Shown: positions 10,481 through 22,130 of the stretch, piece after piece
Layout of the letters: each line of letters begins with the position of its first letter
How positions within the stretch are numbered: the stretch's first letter is position 1
NCBI GenBank assembly: GCA_038030265.1
Contig: CM075943.1
Coordinates: forward strand, 13,454,001-13,518,000
Direction: 5' to 3'
DNA length: 64,000 bases
Source: Corythucha ciliata
Lineage: Eukaryota; Arthropoda; Insecta; Hemiptera; Tingidae
Made by a program: the position numbers and the translations under genes
The notes under the pieces: generated by a model
What the model was told of the DNA's origin: nothing
Databases searched by the model: none
Seen by the model: only the letters and a program-made list of their open reading frames with translations

Positions 10481-10700
10481 GGCTATATAGATACGACAGA
10501 AAGCTCTAATTCGCAGCGGAAGAGAGAAAAAGCGCTAATTCAGCGACTAAAATGGAGAAAACGCCAATTCACGGCTTCATGAAGGCAAGCTCATCTCGAT
10601 GAAATGGTAAAAAAAAATCCTACATATTGAGAAAATAACGATAATTCACGGCCAAGTGAAGAAAAAATGCTTATTTGCGGCTGAAATTGGGGAAAATGGC
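10480..10700 (+). repeat. Family A 30-bp repeat array (sense)
   Basis: Monomers include GCTCTAATTCGCAGCGG, GCGCTAATTCAGCGACT and CGATAATTCACGGCC at about 30-bp spacing. The long variant monomer is seen near 10565-10595 (CGGCTTCATGAAGGCAAGC). Confidence 0.75.
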
Positions 10701-12557
10701 AGACCAGTCGTTTCTTTCACGGAGCACCTGATGCGTGCGCCAACTCTGGCCAGTTTGACTAGATGTGCACTGCACATGCGGTGCCGTGCACGAGGGGGCG
10801 CTATATTTCTCTCAACTATGTGCCCATGAAGATATTCAAGTCGAAACAATTTTTATAGAAGTCGCAATAAAGTGACGCCCGGGGCGGGCCGTCCCACACC
10901 CCCCACCCGATATACTATTCCACTGACGCTGAAACTGCTCCAGCTTGATTAATCGAGAACGAGCAGTTATACTTTTAAATTGATAAATTCATTCAAAAAT
11001 TGTACGCCGCTAGCAACCCCCCCCCGCGCCAACCACCGCACGCTTTTCATCATCCGCAAGCTTTCTTTCTCCAGCCCCGCCTTCGATAAAACCCTGAATC
11101 CGATCTTGTAACCATCCTACTATTTTATTTCCGCTGTTTGCAGTCGAATAGTAATCGATAGAATAGACTTTAAATCAACGTCTTCCCGACTATATTGAAC
11201 TTAACACTCTGGAGACGTTTCCAGGGAGTCAAAGTCACAAGCACGATTTATTATTTTCCTGCTCCAATTTATCTCCGCAGTTGTCTACCAAGAGACTTTT
11301 TTTTTCTTTTTTCAGTACACAACAAACTAAACGGCTCTACCTTCCTGGACGTTAAAGTCACTCTGACCATCTAAAGGAGCGCCTATAGTTTCCTATCCGT
11401 AACTTCTAATACGTTGACCCTCGTGTTAACGTTAATACGTTATTTATTTTATTTTATACAATAGTTTGGGTGTGCTATGTCTTTGGTGTCCTTTTCCCTC
11501 TTTTTCCCTTAAAGCTCAATGCAACACTGTTGGAAATGCGAAAATAATTTCTGGTTTACACAAAGAAATTAAGTGATACTCTCGCACTTCAATCAATCAA
11601 CTGAGGTATCAAAAACCTGACAAGTTGCAAGTTGCTTCAATAAAAATGAGATGATGATTCGCAACTATGTAAACATTATTACGATAACATTTCGCACGCT
11701 GCTATTCTTGCGGTTCGAGTGGGTGTATACCGCGTGTATGTGCATGGGAGTTCGTTCAAATCAGTCTCGTCATGCTCATTTGAAAACAATACACTACAAT
11801 GTATACATAATTTTTTTTAGATAGTTTTAAAAGAGGGGAGAAAAGGTAAACATACGAAAATTAGGTGGAAACCTTGAGTGACCTTCACCTTTTTTTTTCT
11901 TGGACATTTTAATTCGCGAAAAATAAAATAAAATCAAAACCGTCGGCACCGCGGTACCTGAGAACTGCAGAGAGAAGATTTCTTTGTGCACTTTCTTTTA
12001 AATATTCATTGAATCTGTGCAATCGTGATCTGAAAGTGACTGTTGGACTAAATTTTCAATCTTGGAAAGTATGAACAAGTTGTGGACATTGCTTTAAGGA
12101 CAAATAGTAGTTTTAAAAAGGTCCTAAATAGCTTAATGTATTATTTTTTCAAAAGGTAAATATTATTGTTTTCCTATATGTTCATAAAAAATGACTTGGT
12201 CCTTTTTGTCTGGAAAAAAATAAGATTATACAAGAATAAGAGATTCGCGAGGGTAACTGGTTATTAAGGAGTTAGTTGACCATCCCCCTTTATTAGTTCG
12301 CGAAAAGAGCCGCAAGGTGGGGAAAGAATATAGCAGTATTCAGATTGCCTCTCGAGCATTTCTGAAGAAGTTTCGCTCCCAATCGTGTGCAGTGTTTTAT
12401 TTCTGTTTACGCACCCGCGTTTATTTTTTATTATTTTGACGAATTGAATTAAAAAACAAAATTCGTTTAGGTAATAAATTTCAGGCACTCACGAGGGGAT
12501 ACGAAGTTATAAAATTTGTACGCGAAAAAAAACAAAACAAATAATAAATTTGTTAAA
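10701..12557. other. No gene; presumed upstream region of the exon at 12558
   Basis: Mostly unique-looking sequence. CpG content rises around 10690-10800 and 12295-12420. Directly 5' of the coding exon the sequence is A-rich. No TATA box or initiator could be assigned with confidence, and no repeat family is evident. Confidence 0.35.
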
Positions 12558-12771
12558 ATGAAACAAATGCTGTCGAATGATGAAGCAACAGCGGCCGGTC
12601 TTCAATATTCCGCGTTGAGTCTGAGGGAGTTCAGGCCGTCGTACCATGGTGGTGGACCGGCTGGAGCCCACCGGATTCACAGTTTGAAAACTAAGTCGCT
12701 GTCACCCTGGAGGACGGTTCTTTCGAAGATCACGGTCATTAAGTTGAAACGCAAACGAACGGATACAAGAG
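12558..12771 (+). CDS. Candidate first coding exon of an unidentified host gene
   Basis: This is the best host-gene signal in the window. From ATG at 12558 (context AAAATGA, a good animal start; a second ATG follows three codons on at 12567) it reads 71 codons and stops being open just after a consensus 5' splice site, G|GTGAGT at 12771/12772. The exon therefore ends in phase 1. Its G+C content is clearly higher than its surroundings. The predicted N-terminus starts MKQMLSNDEATAAG, has a glycine-rich middle (HGGGPAGAH) and becomes strongly basic near the splice site (KLKRKRTDTR). It has no signal peptide or membrane segment. I do not recognise the family. The basic end could be a nuclear localisation signal or a juxtamembrane stretch, which is speculation. 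The frame is open upstream of the ATG to about 12516, so a longer form is possible. Downstream exons could not be found. Confidence 0.6.
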
Positions 12772-12780
12772 GTGAGTGAA
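12772..12780 (+). promoter_or_regulatory. 5' splice donor (GTGAGTGAA)
   Basis: GTGAGT matches the metazoan U1-binding consensus. It immediately follows a coding-like stretch, and the downstream sequence switches to AT-rich, stop-filled DNA. This decides the 3' end of the exon. Confidence 0.65.
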
Positions 12781-14949
12781 TGTTTTTATTTGCCCTGATT
12801 TGACATTTAAAAAAAATATTTTTAGTTATTTTTAACCAAAAAAACCGGAAATTTACCATATTCCCCCCGCTTGCAAATGTGTCAACAATGATAATCGTAC
12901 ACCTCAAATTTTAGAGCTTTCTAGATTGAGTGATTAGTAAAAAAAAAAAAAGACCGAACAAAAATATAATTTTCTTAATTTTATTGTTTTTCAATCTACC
13001 CAGCGTGGCGGCCCGATGGGCTAATTCGCGTAAGGAAAAAACTCCATTTCAGACAACCCTGACCTACGAGTTTTTGTTCCATCAATTTTGCCACTTCAAT
13101 CTCGTTTCAAACTTGCCCGGGACGGCCGGGGGGGGGGGGCTTTCCCAAGCCGTTCTTCCCTTGCCGACAACAACTCCTCTTCGATCCAGTTACAAACCAG
13201 AACCGGATACGAACCTCACATTTATTGTTGACCAAATGTCTTTGGTCCAGGAAGAAAGAAAAAAACAATGTTCAATACATAGAAATTTACTTGTTTAACA
13301 TTTGTGGAGGGATAACTTCTCAAATTTCGCTTACTTTGTAACAATTATATTGCAGTTTTTTAAATTCTATATTATGACTTTTAAATTACCCCTTACAACC
13401 GTGAAGACAAGGAAATAATTCCCATGTATACTGTTTTTTGTTGCACTTATTATATTTCACCGCCGGAGCCCTCCCCAACTTCTGACTCGACCATCTTAAA
13501 AAGTGGACGGTGATTGCCTGTGAGATGGTTTAGGGTGATTGGTCCTGGTGGGGGGGGGGAGCGGTTATAAGTATCATGGACGTAAATAAGGAGTCGGATT
13601 CGCGATTATTTGTCACGATTCTAGTAATTTTCCTCTTCTTCGTACGAAAGAGAAAAAAATGATGGAGCTTTGCGGACTCCCCCCCTCCCCCACCGACATC
13701 ACTAGTTTTGCGAGGAACAACGGAGTGACCGCCACCGCTTTGTTATTATAATACGGACAGGAATCTTGTCTTTTTTTTTTTTTTCTATTTATATGCTCAA
13801 ATTAACGGTGAGAAAGGGCGTGGGATGATTTTGGGGGCCTGCTTGTTGACGGAATTTATCAAATAATACTGTAGGACTTGATCTCAAAAATCATAACTTG
13901 ATTTGTCTTAAACAAGCTCAAATTATTGGTTTGGTCCCTGTAAGCCAACGATAAAACATCAAATTAATTATTCAAATTTGTTAAAACAAACAAAAAAATA
14001 ACAGAGTACGGCCAATTTTTGCCGCCGCAGATTTTTAACCTTGTTAAGAGTACTATTAAAACAATTCACTGGAACGTTGTTTAATACCGGTTTTTTACAC
14101 ACACACAATAAAAATCACGCGTAATTTTCGGACGGAATAATTAGACTCTTCTAATAATTACGCCATTTTTAAAATAAATCTAAAGAAACACACTTTTTTT
14201 TTTCTACCGCGATGTAGACGGTCTTATCATTTTTTTTGAGAGTTTTTGTTCATAATTCACATTCGGACGATTCGTATTGAAGAAGTTGGTTACGCCCCTG
14301 TAAAAGAAAAACAATTATTTAAATCGCAGTACAGTTGGGTGAACTAAATTTGTCTTACCACTGAGAATATTAGTGAGTTTAAAATATAATTATTGAGCTA
14401 TTGTTACAACTTGTTTTTCTAATCTTAAACACGAATGATCACATTGTTCTCAAGAAGTTCTCGTTAAAATTACGCGAATCTAAATATGTTATAAACGCTC
14501 TATAATAATATGAACTCTTTGAAAATTCATAGCTGAGGATGAAAATGCATTTTTTGCTTTCCGGTGTGTTGAGAAGTAGGGGGGGGGGGGGTTCATGTTT
14601 TGACGACAACAATGACTTTATATCTTTTCTTTCCGCGCGACAGACATCTGAGGAGAAACTCCTTTGAATGCGGCTCCGTTTCGATTGTCGGATTCCCCGC
14701 GTTGAGTCACCCCCACCCCACCAGATACGCGGTTCCCCGTCCAATTTTAAATTTTGAGCGTGGCAAAACCTTTCAGGGCTTAAAATGCGCAGGTCTTTGG
14801 GGGACCATTTTGTCCGACGTCAGCTCAAACCCCGCCGTCAGCGCCAAAAATGGAATGTTTTTTGCTTTTTAGTCTCGACTCCACAGATGCCTATTGAGGT
14901 CCTTGTGTGATGATCTTAGAGAAAGCTTTACTGGAAAGTCCTCGTCTGT
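12781..14949. other. Presumed intron or intergenic sequence
   Basis: AT-rich sequence with homopolymer runs (G near 13128, 13551 and 14580; T near 13772). An open frame at 12930-13298 has hydrophobic residues early but no recognisable family and spans a G run; I do not call it. No acceptor site could be linked to the donor at 12772. Confidence 0.35.
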
Positions 14950-17900
14950 GTTTCAGTTGGTCCTCAAGTAGCTAAAAATGAGAAAAAGCTCTCATTTGAC
15001 GCTAAAAATGAGAAAAAAACAACAATATGCGGTATCTGGAGGCAGCTGTCCGGTGTAGTTGAGAAATGGCGCTATTTGCTATATTCCGCAAGATAGTTAA
15101 ATTCAACTCAACTGCTGAAATACAGAAAATTCACTATTCGCCCATTTCCGTAGCGTCCTGGGTGTCTCAAACTCAAAGAGGTGCTAACGTTTGCTGTTTT
15201 TGGGGTCTGTCCATTGACAAAAAGCACTTATTCACACCCAATCGATAATTCGTGGCAAAAATGTGGGGAAAAATTGCTCTTTAGTGGCCAATATCGAGAA
15301 AACGCGCTAATTCGAGGTTGACCGATGATTTTTTTTCATTGTCAAAACTGAGAAAATCGCTAATTCACAGCTAAAAATTGTGAAAAACGCTGTTTTACGG
15401 CTGTAATTGAGAAAAGTTGTTCTTTCGCAGCTAAAATAGAGACAAATAACCCAGTCCGTGGTGTCTGTGTATAGGCAACGTCATGGGTACAATCGAGAAA
15501 GAGCGCTGTCTTCTAACCTGTGGGCTAGATTTCTCTGCTGGAATTGAGAAAAGTATTGTGAAAAACTCAAAAAGGTACAAATATTCATCGCTAAAATCGT
15601 GAAAAACCGCAGATTCCAGGTTGAACAATCCGACTTCATTATTCAAAAGTGGGAAAAATCGCTAAAATACAGAAAACACAGCTAATATAGACAAAAACTA
15701 GCGGTTGAAATGGACAAAAAGCAATTTCAGGAAAGAAATGATGATACAGAGCCCTTTTACGGCTGAAATTTGCCAAATGGGCTGTTCTTGAGGAGGGTCC
15801 ACGGCGGAAATCAAGAAAAAGCGCAAATTCGCGTCAACAAACTAAGAGAAAGCGCTCATTCAATGCTGAAATTGAGAGAAAAGAGCTAGTTTTCCTGGAT
15901 AAAATTGAGAAAACCCAAAAAATTGCAGCTATAAATTTAAGGAGAGTGCTAATTCGCGAGTAAACAGACAAAAAACCGCTAATTCACGTCTAAAATTGAG
16001 AAAAGCGATAATTTGCGGCTAACGCAGAGAAAAACATTTAATTCACTGCTAAAATTGAAAAAAGCGCTTATCCGTGACGAAATTGAGGAACTGCTAATTC
16101 GCGTTCGTTAGCGATGCAACTTTCAGGCATAGAGAGCTTGACTGGAATTTTTCAAATGGGCTGTAGTCAAGGGGTACGTTCACGGCAGAAATCGAGTAAA
16201 AGCGCTGATTCGTAACACTGAAATAAAAAGCTAATTAGCTGCTAAAATTGGAGAACAATTTCTAATTTCCGGATTAATTCGATAAAAACGACAATTCGCA
16301 GCTGAAATTGAGACTTGAACGGGGAAAACGTGCTAATTTTCGGCTAATATTGAGAGAAAGCGCTAATTTTCGTTTAAAATGGAGAAAAAGCCGAATAATT
16401 CACCCCATAAAATTGAGAAAACACGCACATTCACGGCTAAACTTGAGCAAAAACTCTGATTCACGGATAGAATTGAGAAAATAGATAGTTCACTATTGAA
16501 AACTGAGATAACGCGCTGATTCTTCGGCCAAAAGTGACAAATAAGCCATAATCTGCGGCTGCAATTGAGAATAAACGATAATTCTCAGCTAAAATAGAAA
16601 AAAAGTGCTGATTTGTTACTAGAGGTGAGAAAAAAGTGCTATTTCGCGGCTTAAACGAAGAAAAAAAGCCAATTCGAGGCTAAAAATGGGAGAAAGCGCT
16701 AATTCAAATACCTAAAATTGAGAAAACACCAATTTTGAGGCTTAAAAAGGGTTACTTGACCGCTATAGGGATGAGAAAAAAGCGCTAATTCAAGGTTAAA
16801 ATGGTTAAAAATGTTAAATCGCGGCTAAAATTGAAAAAAGAGCGGCTGAAATTGAGAAAAAACAATAAGTTCGTAGCTAAAATTGAGAAAATCCGCTAAT
16901 TCACGGCTAAACTCGAGCGAAATCACGAACTCACGGCAGATATTGAGAAAAGCTATAATTCGCAAGTAGAACTGAGATATTAATTCGCTGATTCCTCGGC
17001 TGGGACATGGGAATAAAAGATTATTTGCACAAAAATTTGAAAATAGACGATAATTTTCAGTTAAAATGGACAAGACATGCTAATTTTCCGCTTGAGATGA
17101 GAAAAAGCGCTAATTCGTGGCTTAAATTGAGAAAAAGAGCTTATTCGCGGCGAATTTCAAGAATAATCAATATAATTCACGCCTAAAACTGAGAAAATGC
17201 CAATTCGGCGGCTTAAAAAGTGCTAATTATAATATAATAAATAATAAAAAAAAATTAATAATGAAATAAATAATTTTTCGTAGAAGTTTAGATAAAGCGC
17301 TAATCCCCTGCTAAAATTGAGAAAAATGGAAAAAAATGCACCAAGAAGCTCATTTGATATGAATATTTCATAAGGATAAAAATCGAAATAAATTAGTTAA
17401 AAATGAGCGTTGGCATTGTCTTTGGGCCTTTTGGAGACGATTTCGCAGCAAAAATAGAGAAAATACGCTTATCTCCGTTGTCTGGAGGTCCTTAAGGTGG
17501 CTAAAACTGAGAAAGCGCCCTACTGTGCTGATCTCGAGGCACCGTCACCGTGGCTAAATTGTTGACAAATGCTTATATTCGTGGCCAGAATTGTCAAAAA
17601 GTGCTGATTTGAGGTTTCTGGATGTAAATTCCAGAACCAAACTTGAGAAAGACGCTTTTGCGGGGGCTAAAATTGATGAACATGGCTAATTTATGGCTGA
17701 AATGAAGAAAAGTCATTGATTAACGGATAACATTTCTTTTAAAAAACGCTAAATCATGGCTAAAATTGGGGGAAATGGTACCGAATTCACGTCACGTGGT
17801 AAAACGATACTTGGCGGCTCAAATTTAAGGAAATATTGCTAAAATCACGGATGGAGATGAGAAAAAGCAGTAATTCGCGGCTAAAAGTAAGAAAACGCCA

Positions 17901-20900
17901 ACTTGAGGCTAAAATGTAGAAAAATTTTTCTAGAATTCGTCGATAAAATTTTGAGCACACCAATTCGCGTTTTCGTGAGCTCAAGTGAAAAAACAGCTAA
18001 TTTATGGCTAAAAGTGAAAAAAATATCTAATCAGCCACTTTAATTAATACGATAATACACGGATAAAATTGGTAAGAAGTGCCCAATACAGCGGCTAAAA
18101 TCAGGGAAAACATGAATTCACGACAAAAATTGAGAAAAAGTCGCTAATTCGCGGCTAAAAAATGGCAAAAAACGCTAATTCACCCATAAAATTGAGAATA
18201 AGCACTGAAGTGTGGAAATAACGCTGAATTGAGGTTAAAATGGAGAAAACGCCAATTCGTGGCTTTTCATGGCAACTTCGTGGCTTTAAATGAAAACAAT
18301 TCGCTGATCCTTGCCAAAACGAGAAAAAAGTGCTAATTGGTGGATAAAATTCAGGTAAAGCAGTGATTGCAGTGAACATATTGAGAAAATTGTATAATGC
18401 AAATTAGAAATGAAGGATAATCGGCTAAAATAATGAAAAACGCTAATTTGTGACCAAAATAATGACAAATTGCTAATTAGAGGAATTAATTGTGGGAGGG
18501 GGGTGCCTGCTGAAAGACTCGCCCAGAGGCGTAAAATATCTAACGCCGGTACTGGTTCTAATCGGCGGCTAAAACCGAGTAAAACCGAGAATAATCGCTA
18601 ATTCATGTGGAAAAATTAAGAAAAAACCAACTCAGTGAGTTTCAGTTCCACTTCCAGGCTCTGAAGACGCACCTCAACAATTTCAAGTGTAAAAACAGGC
18701 ATTTTGCTTCTAAAATTACGAAACACGCTAATTCACGGATCAGATAGTGAAAAATCGATTATTCTCCAATGGTTATGCGAAAAAACTCTAATTCGCGCCT
18801 AAAATTACGAAAAAATTAATTCTTAGCTTATTCAGAACGCAAGTTCGTGGCTCAATCTGAAAAAAAAAAAAAACAAAAAAACAAAAACAAAAACAAAAAA
18901 ACACAATTCATGGCTAAAAGTAAAAACAAAAACAAAAACTAAAAAAACTAATAAGCGGGGAAAACTAAGAAAAAGTGCTCTGACTTCCCGATAAAATTGA
19001 GGAAAATCACTCTGGAGCGGCTAAAATCACGTATTCGCGGCTAAAGTGAAGAATAAGTTGTGAAAAAAAAAACTTCTGAAGGCAATTTCGTGGCTCAAAC
19101 TGTGAAAAAATGCTAGTCCATTGCTAAAAGCGAAACAAATCTCGCAAATTCGCCGCTAAAATTAAGAAAAGTTGCTAATTCATGGATGAAATTGAGAAGA
19201 ATCGCTGATTAGCGGCTGAAATCAGGAAAACCATCAACTCGTCCTCGTGGAACTCGTCAACTTTCGTACTGTTTGTAGTTTACTAATTGCGTAGTCAGAT
19301 GTTTGTAACCAGAGAAATAAAGTTTCGAATGAATGAGTTTAAAATAATGACCCGAACGAAATGAATGACCAAAATGAATCCAATTTTGTGTTCCTTAACA
19401 AAACAGACCGTAGCAACAACGCCGCAAGTACAAAACTACAAACAATACGATGGTTGAGGTGGATACCCTTAATAGTTCACTGCAAAATTCAGATAATCCA
19501 CAGCTAATTCGGGGCTAAAATGGAGAAAAATTGCTAATTCATCGATAAAATTGAGAAGTGCTGATGTAAAGAAAACGCTAATTCGCGGATTAAATGGAGA
19601 AAACGTCGATTCGCGGTTTCTAAAAGTAACTTCGTGCCAGAAAGTGAAAAAAATCGCTAATCCGTGGCCAAATTTTGGAAAAAGCGTTAGATAATTCGAA
19701 AATTAGGTTAACTATAAGTCGTTGATGAAACATGGAAAAACTCACAATTAGCGGCTGAAATGAGGGAAATCGCTAATTTGCGGCTGAAATCTAGAAAAAT
19801 GGCTTATGGTGGGGGGGGGGGGTCAACTTGAGAAAATTAGCTATAATTCACAGAAAATTGAGAATTCTGGAAAAACACGAATTTACTGCATAACACAGAT
19901 AAATCGCTAAGTCATGGCTAAAATGTGAAAAAAACAAAAACAAAAAAAACGCTAAAATGACTAAAATCGCTAATTCTTGGCAAAAACGAGGAAATATCGG
20001 TAATTCACCGATAAAATTGAGAAGAAGCACTGACGTGGGGAAAAACCGCTATTTCGCGGTTGAAATGAACTTTGGGTCACGAAGTTAACTTCGTGGCTGA
20101 AAGCGAACAAAATCGCTAATCCACGGCTAAATGAGGATAATGTGCTAAATTTTCAGCGAAGAATTGGGAAACAAAACTCTCATTGATGGCTCGCTAGGAG
20201 GCTAAAATTAGGTGAAAAGGTAATTCGTCAATTAGGTGAAGCGCTAAGGTAAAATTGAGAAAATTTTGCTATTTCACAGAATTAAATTGAGTAAATGGCA
20301 AGTAGCGGTTTCCGGAGACAACTTCGTAGCTGAAATTAGACAATATAGAGCGAATTCACGGGTAAAATCGATTATTAGCGGCTCAAATAAGGAAAAACAC
20401 AAATTCATTGCAAGAAAAATGGCTAATTCACGGCTGAGATGGAGATAAATAGCTAGTTTGCGGCTAAAATGAAGACAAATCGCTATTTCACCAATGAAAT
20501 TGAGAAGAAGTGAGAAAGTGTGAAAAAAAAAAACGCAAATTCGCGGCTCCTGAAGTCAACTTCAAGGCTGCCCCAGGGCACATTTTTTGTGCAAATAGAA
20601 AACGCTATCACACTGTGGCTAACTCATGTCGTTGAAATTGTTGAACAGGCACCAAGTGCGTTTTATTCAGAGCATCACGGCCTTTTAGTAACATAAAAGT
20701 GTTTCGCTCGACGGAGTGGGGGGCGAGGATGGGTGGCCCGCCTGAGTTTTTAGAACCAACAAGCAGGGGCGTAGCCAGCCCATGATCAAGGGGTGGGCAG
20801 CCAGCCAGGCACACGGATTCAGAGTTTTGGAGTGGGGGGGCGCACATCTTGAGAAAAAGTGCTCGTTCGCGGATGAAATCCATGAAAAGGACATTTTCCG

Positions 20901-21900
20901 GTTAGTACTGAGCGAAAACACCCATTCACGGCTAGAATTGAGAAATAGCGCTGATTCACGTTGAACTTGAGAAAAAATCTGCTCATTGTTCGCGGTTGAA
21001 ATTGAGAAAACACGCCAATTTGCGGTTTCGCGATCCAAAGTCCGGGCCGAAATTAAGAAAATGCGCTAACTCACGGTTTACAGTGCTCTTTTCCGGCTAA
21101 AATTGACAAAATAAATTGCGCGTTCAATGTAGAATTGAGAAAAATCGCTCATTTGCGGCTAAAATTGAGGAAAAATGCCAATTCCTGGCTAAAATTGAGA
21201 AATGAAGTTCATTCACGCAGGTAAAATTGAGAGAAGGCTCCAGTTCATGGTTTCTCAAACAGCATCTCGGTGAACATTGCGAAAAAGTGATAATTGACTG
21301 TTTTTATACATTTATATGGCAAGTTTGCGGGTACAATCGAAAAAGAGGGCGACTTAGTGGCGCTAAGTTAGCGCACACATTTTTGAAAAAGTTCTTATTT
21401 TCGGCTAAAATTGAGGCACATTGAGGAAAACACCTATTTTAAGGTTCGCGATGCAACGTCCGGATCAAAATTAATGAAATTCGTTAACATGAGTAATATG
21501 TGGACCTTTTCACTGCTGAAATTTGAAGGGGGGATTGCTCAAGACAGAATTGAGACTAAAGCACGAATTTGCGGCTAAAATTGAGGGAAAATGAATTGGC
21601 AAAATTTTCACAGTTTTTTGTTGATTCACAGGTTACATTGAGGAAAAACTGTTCTTTTGCGGCTGAAATTGACAGAACGCACCTATTCGCGGTTTATAGG
21701 CGATGCCCAGTGCTGGCCGTAATTTTGAATAGTAAATCAAAAATGCGTTATTTCACGGTTTTTTGAGACCTTTTTACGGTTAAAATGAAGAAAATAGGTC
21801 ATAGTTCGAGGTAGAATTGCGAAAAAGCACTCAGTTTCACCTAAAATTAAAGAAAAACGTCAATTCGACGCTACAAATAGTGCTCATTCACGAGTTAAAT
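14950..21900 (+). repeat. Family A 30-bp repeat array, largest block (about 7 kb)
   Basis: Hundreds of degenerate monomers in one orientation. The common form is AATTCGCGGCTAAAATTGAG followed by an A-run and GCG, for example at 16010-16080, 16680-16730, 18120-18180 and 21130-21230. Neighbouring monomers differ a lot, with frequent CGCGG to CACGG, CGTGG or TGCGG changes. The GGTTTCTGGAGGCAACTT variant monomer recurs near 15030, 18255, 19065, 19610, 20300 and 20540. Simple CAAAAA-type repeats interrupt near 18855-18950. A few 60-90 codon open frames are by-products of the repeat; none looks real. Confidence 0.9.
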
Positions 21901-22130
21901 GGGGGGGGGGGGATTCCGTGCAACTCCTCTTGAGGAAAAACTGGATCCACCACGCTTGTGGGCAGATTCACTGGCGAAAATAACAGATGAACCGTTGCAT
22001 TTTAGCAGGCTTCTAACAGGATCTGGAGGTTAGAATCGCGTCAATTCACGGTCATCAGAGACTAAATTTGCACAGAAACGGCCACTATCCGTCAAAAAAT
22101 AAATATCTGCTGGAAACTTGTCATTTGTAG
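20762..22130 (+). repeat. Inverted segmental duplication, copy 1
   Basis: This stretch matches the reverse complement of 54240-55220 in order. Shared landmarks are the CAGGGGCGTAGCCAGC phrase at 20764, CATTCACGGCTAGAATTGAG near 20923, AGTAAATCAAAAATGCG near 21730, TTTTTTGAGACC near 21760, GTGCAACTCCTCTTGAGG near 21919 and ACGGCCACTATCCGTCAA near 22080. Copy 1 is longer, so one copy has gained or lost a few hundred bases in the middle. The match includes both array and non-array DNA. Confidence 0.85.

Noticed and set aside
12930..13298. 122-codon open frame downstream of the exon at 12558, considered as exon 2.
   Set aside because: No acceptor in the right phase, low-complexity start and a G run in the middle.
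14950..21900. CRISPR-like or protein-coding tandem repeat in family A.
   Set aside because: Repeats follow each other without spacers, and the 30-bp units contain stops and frame changes. No continuous reading frame exists.
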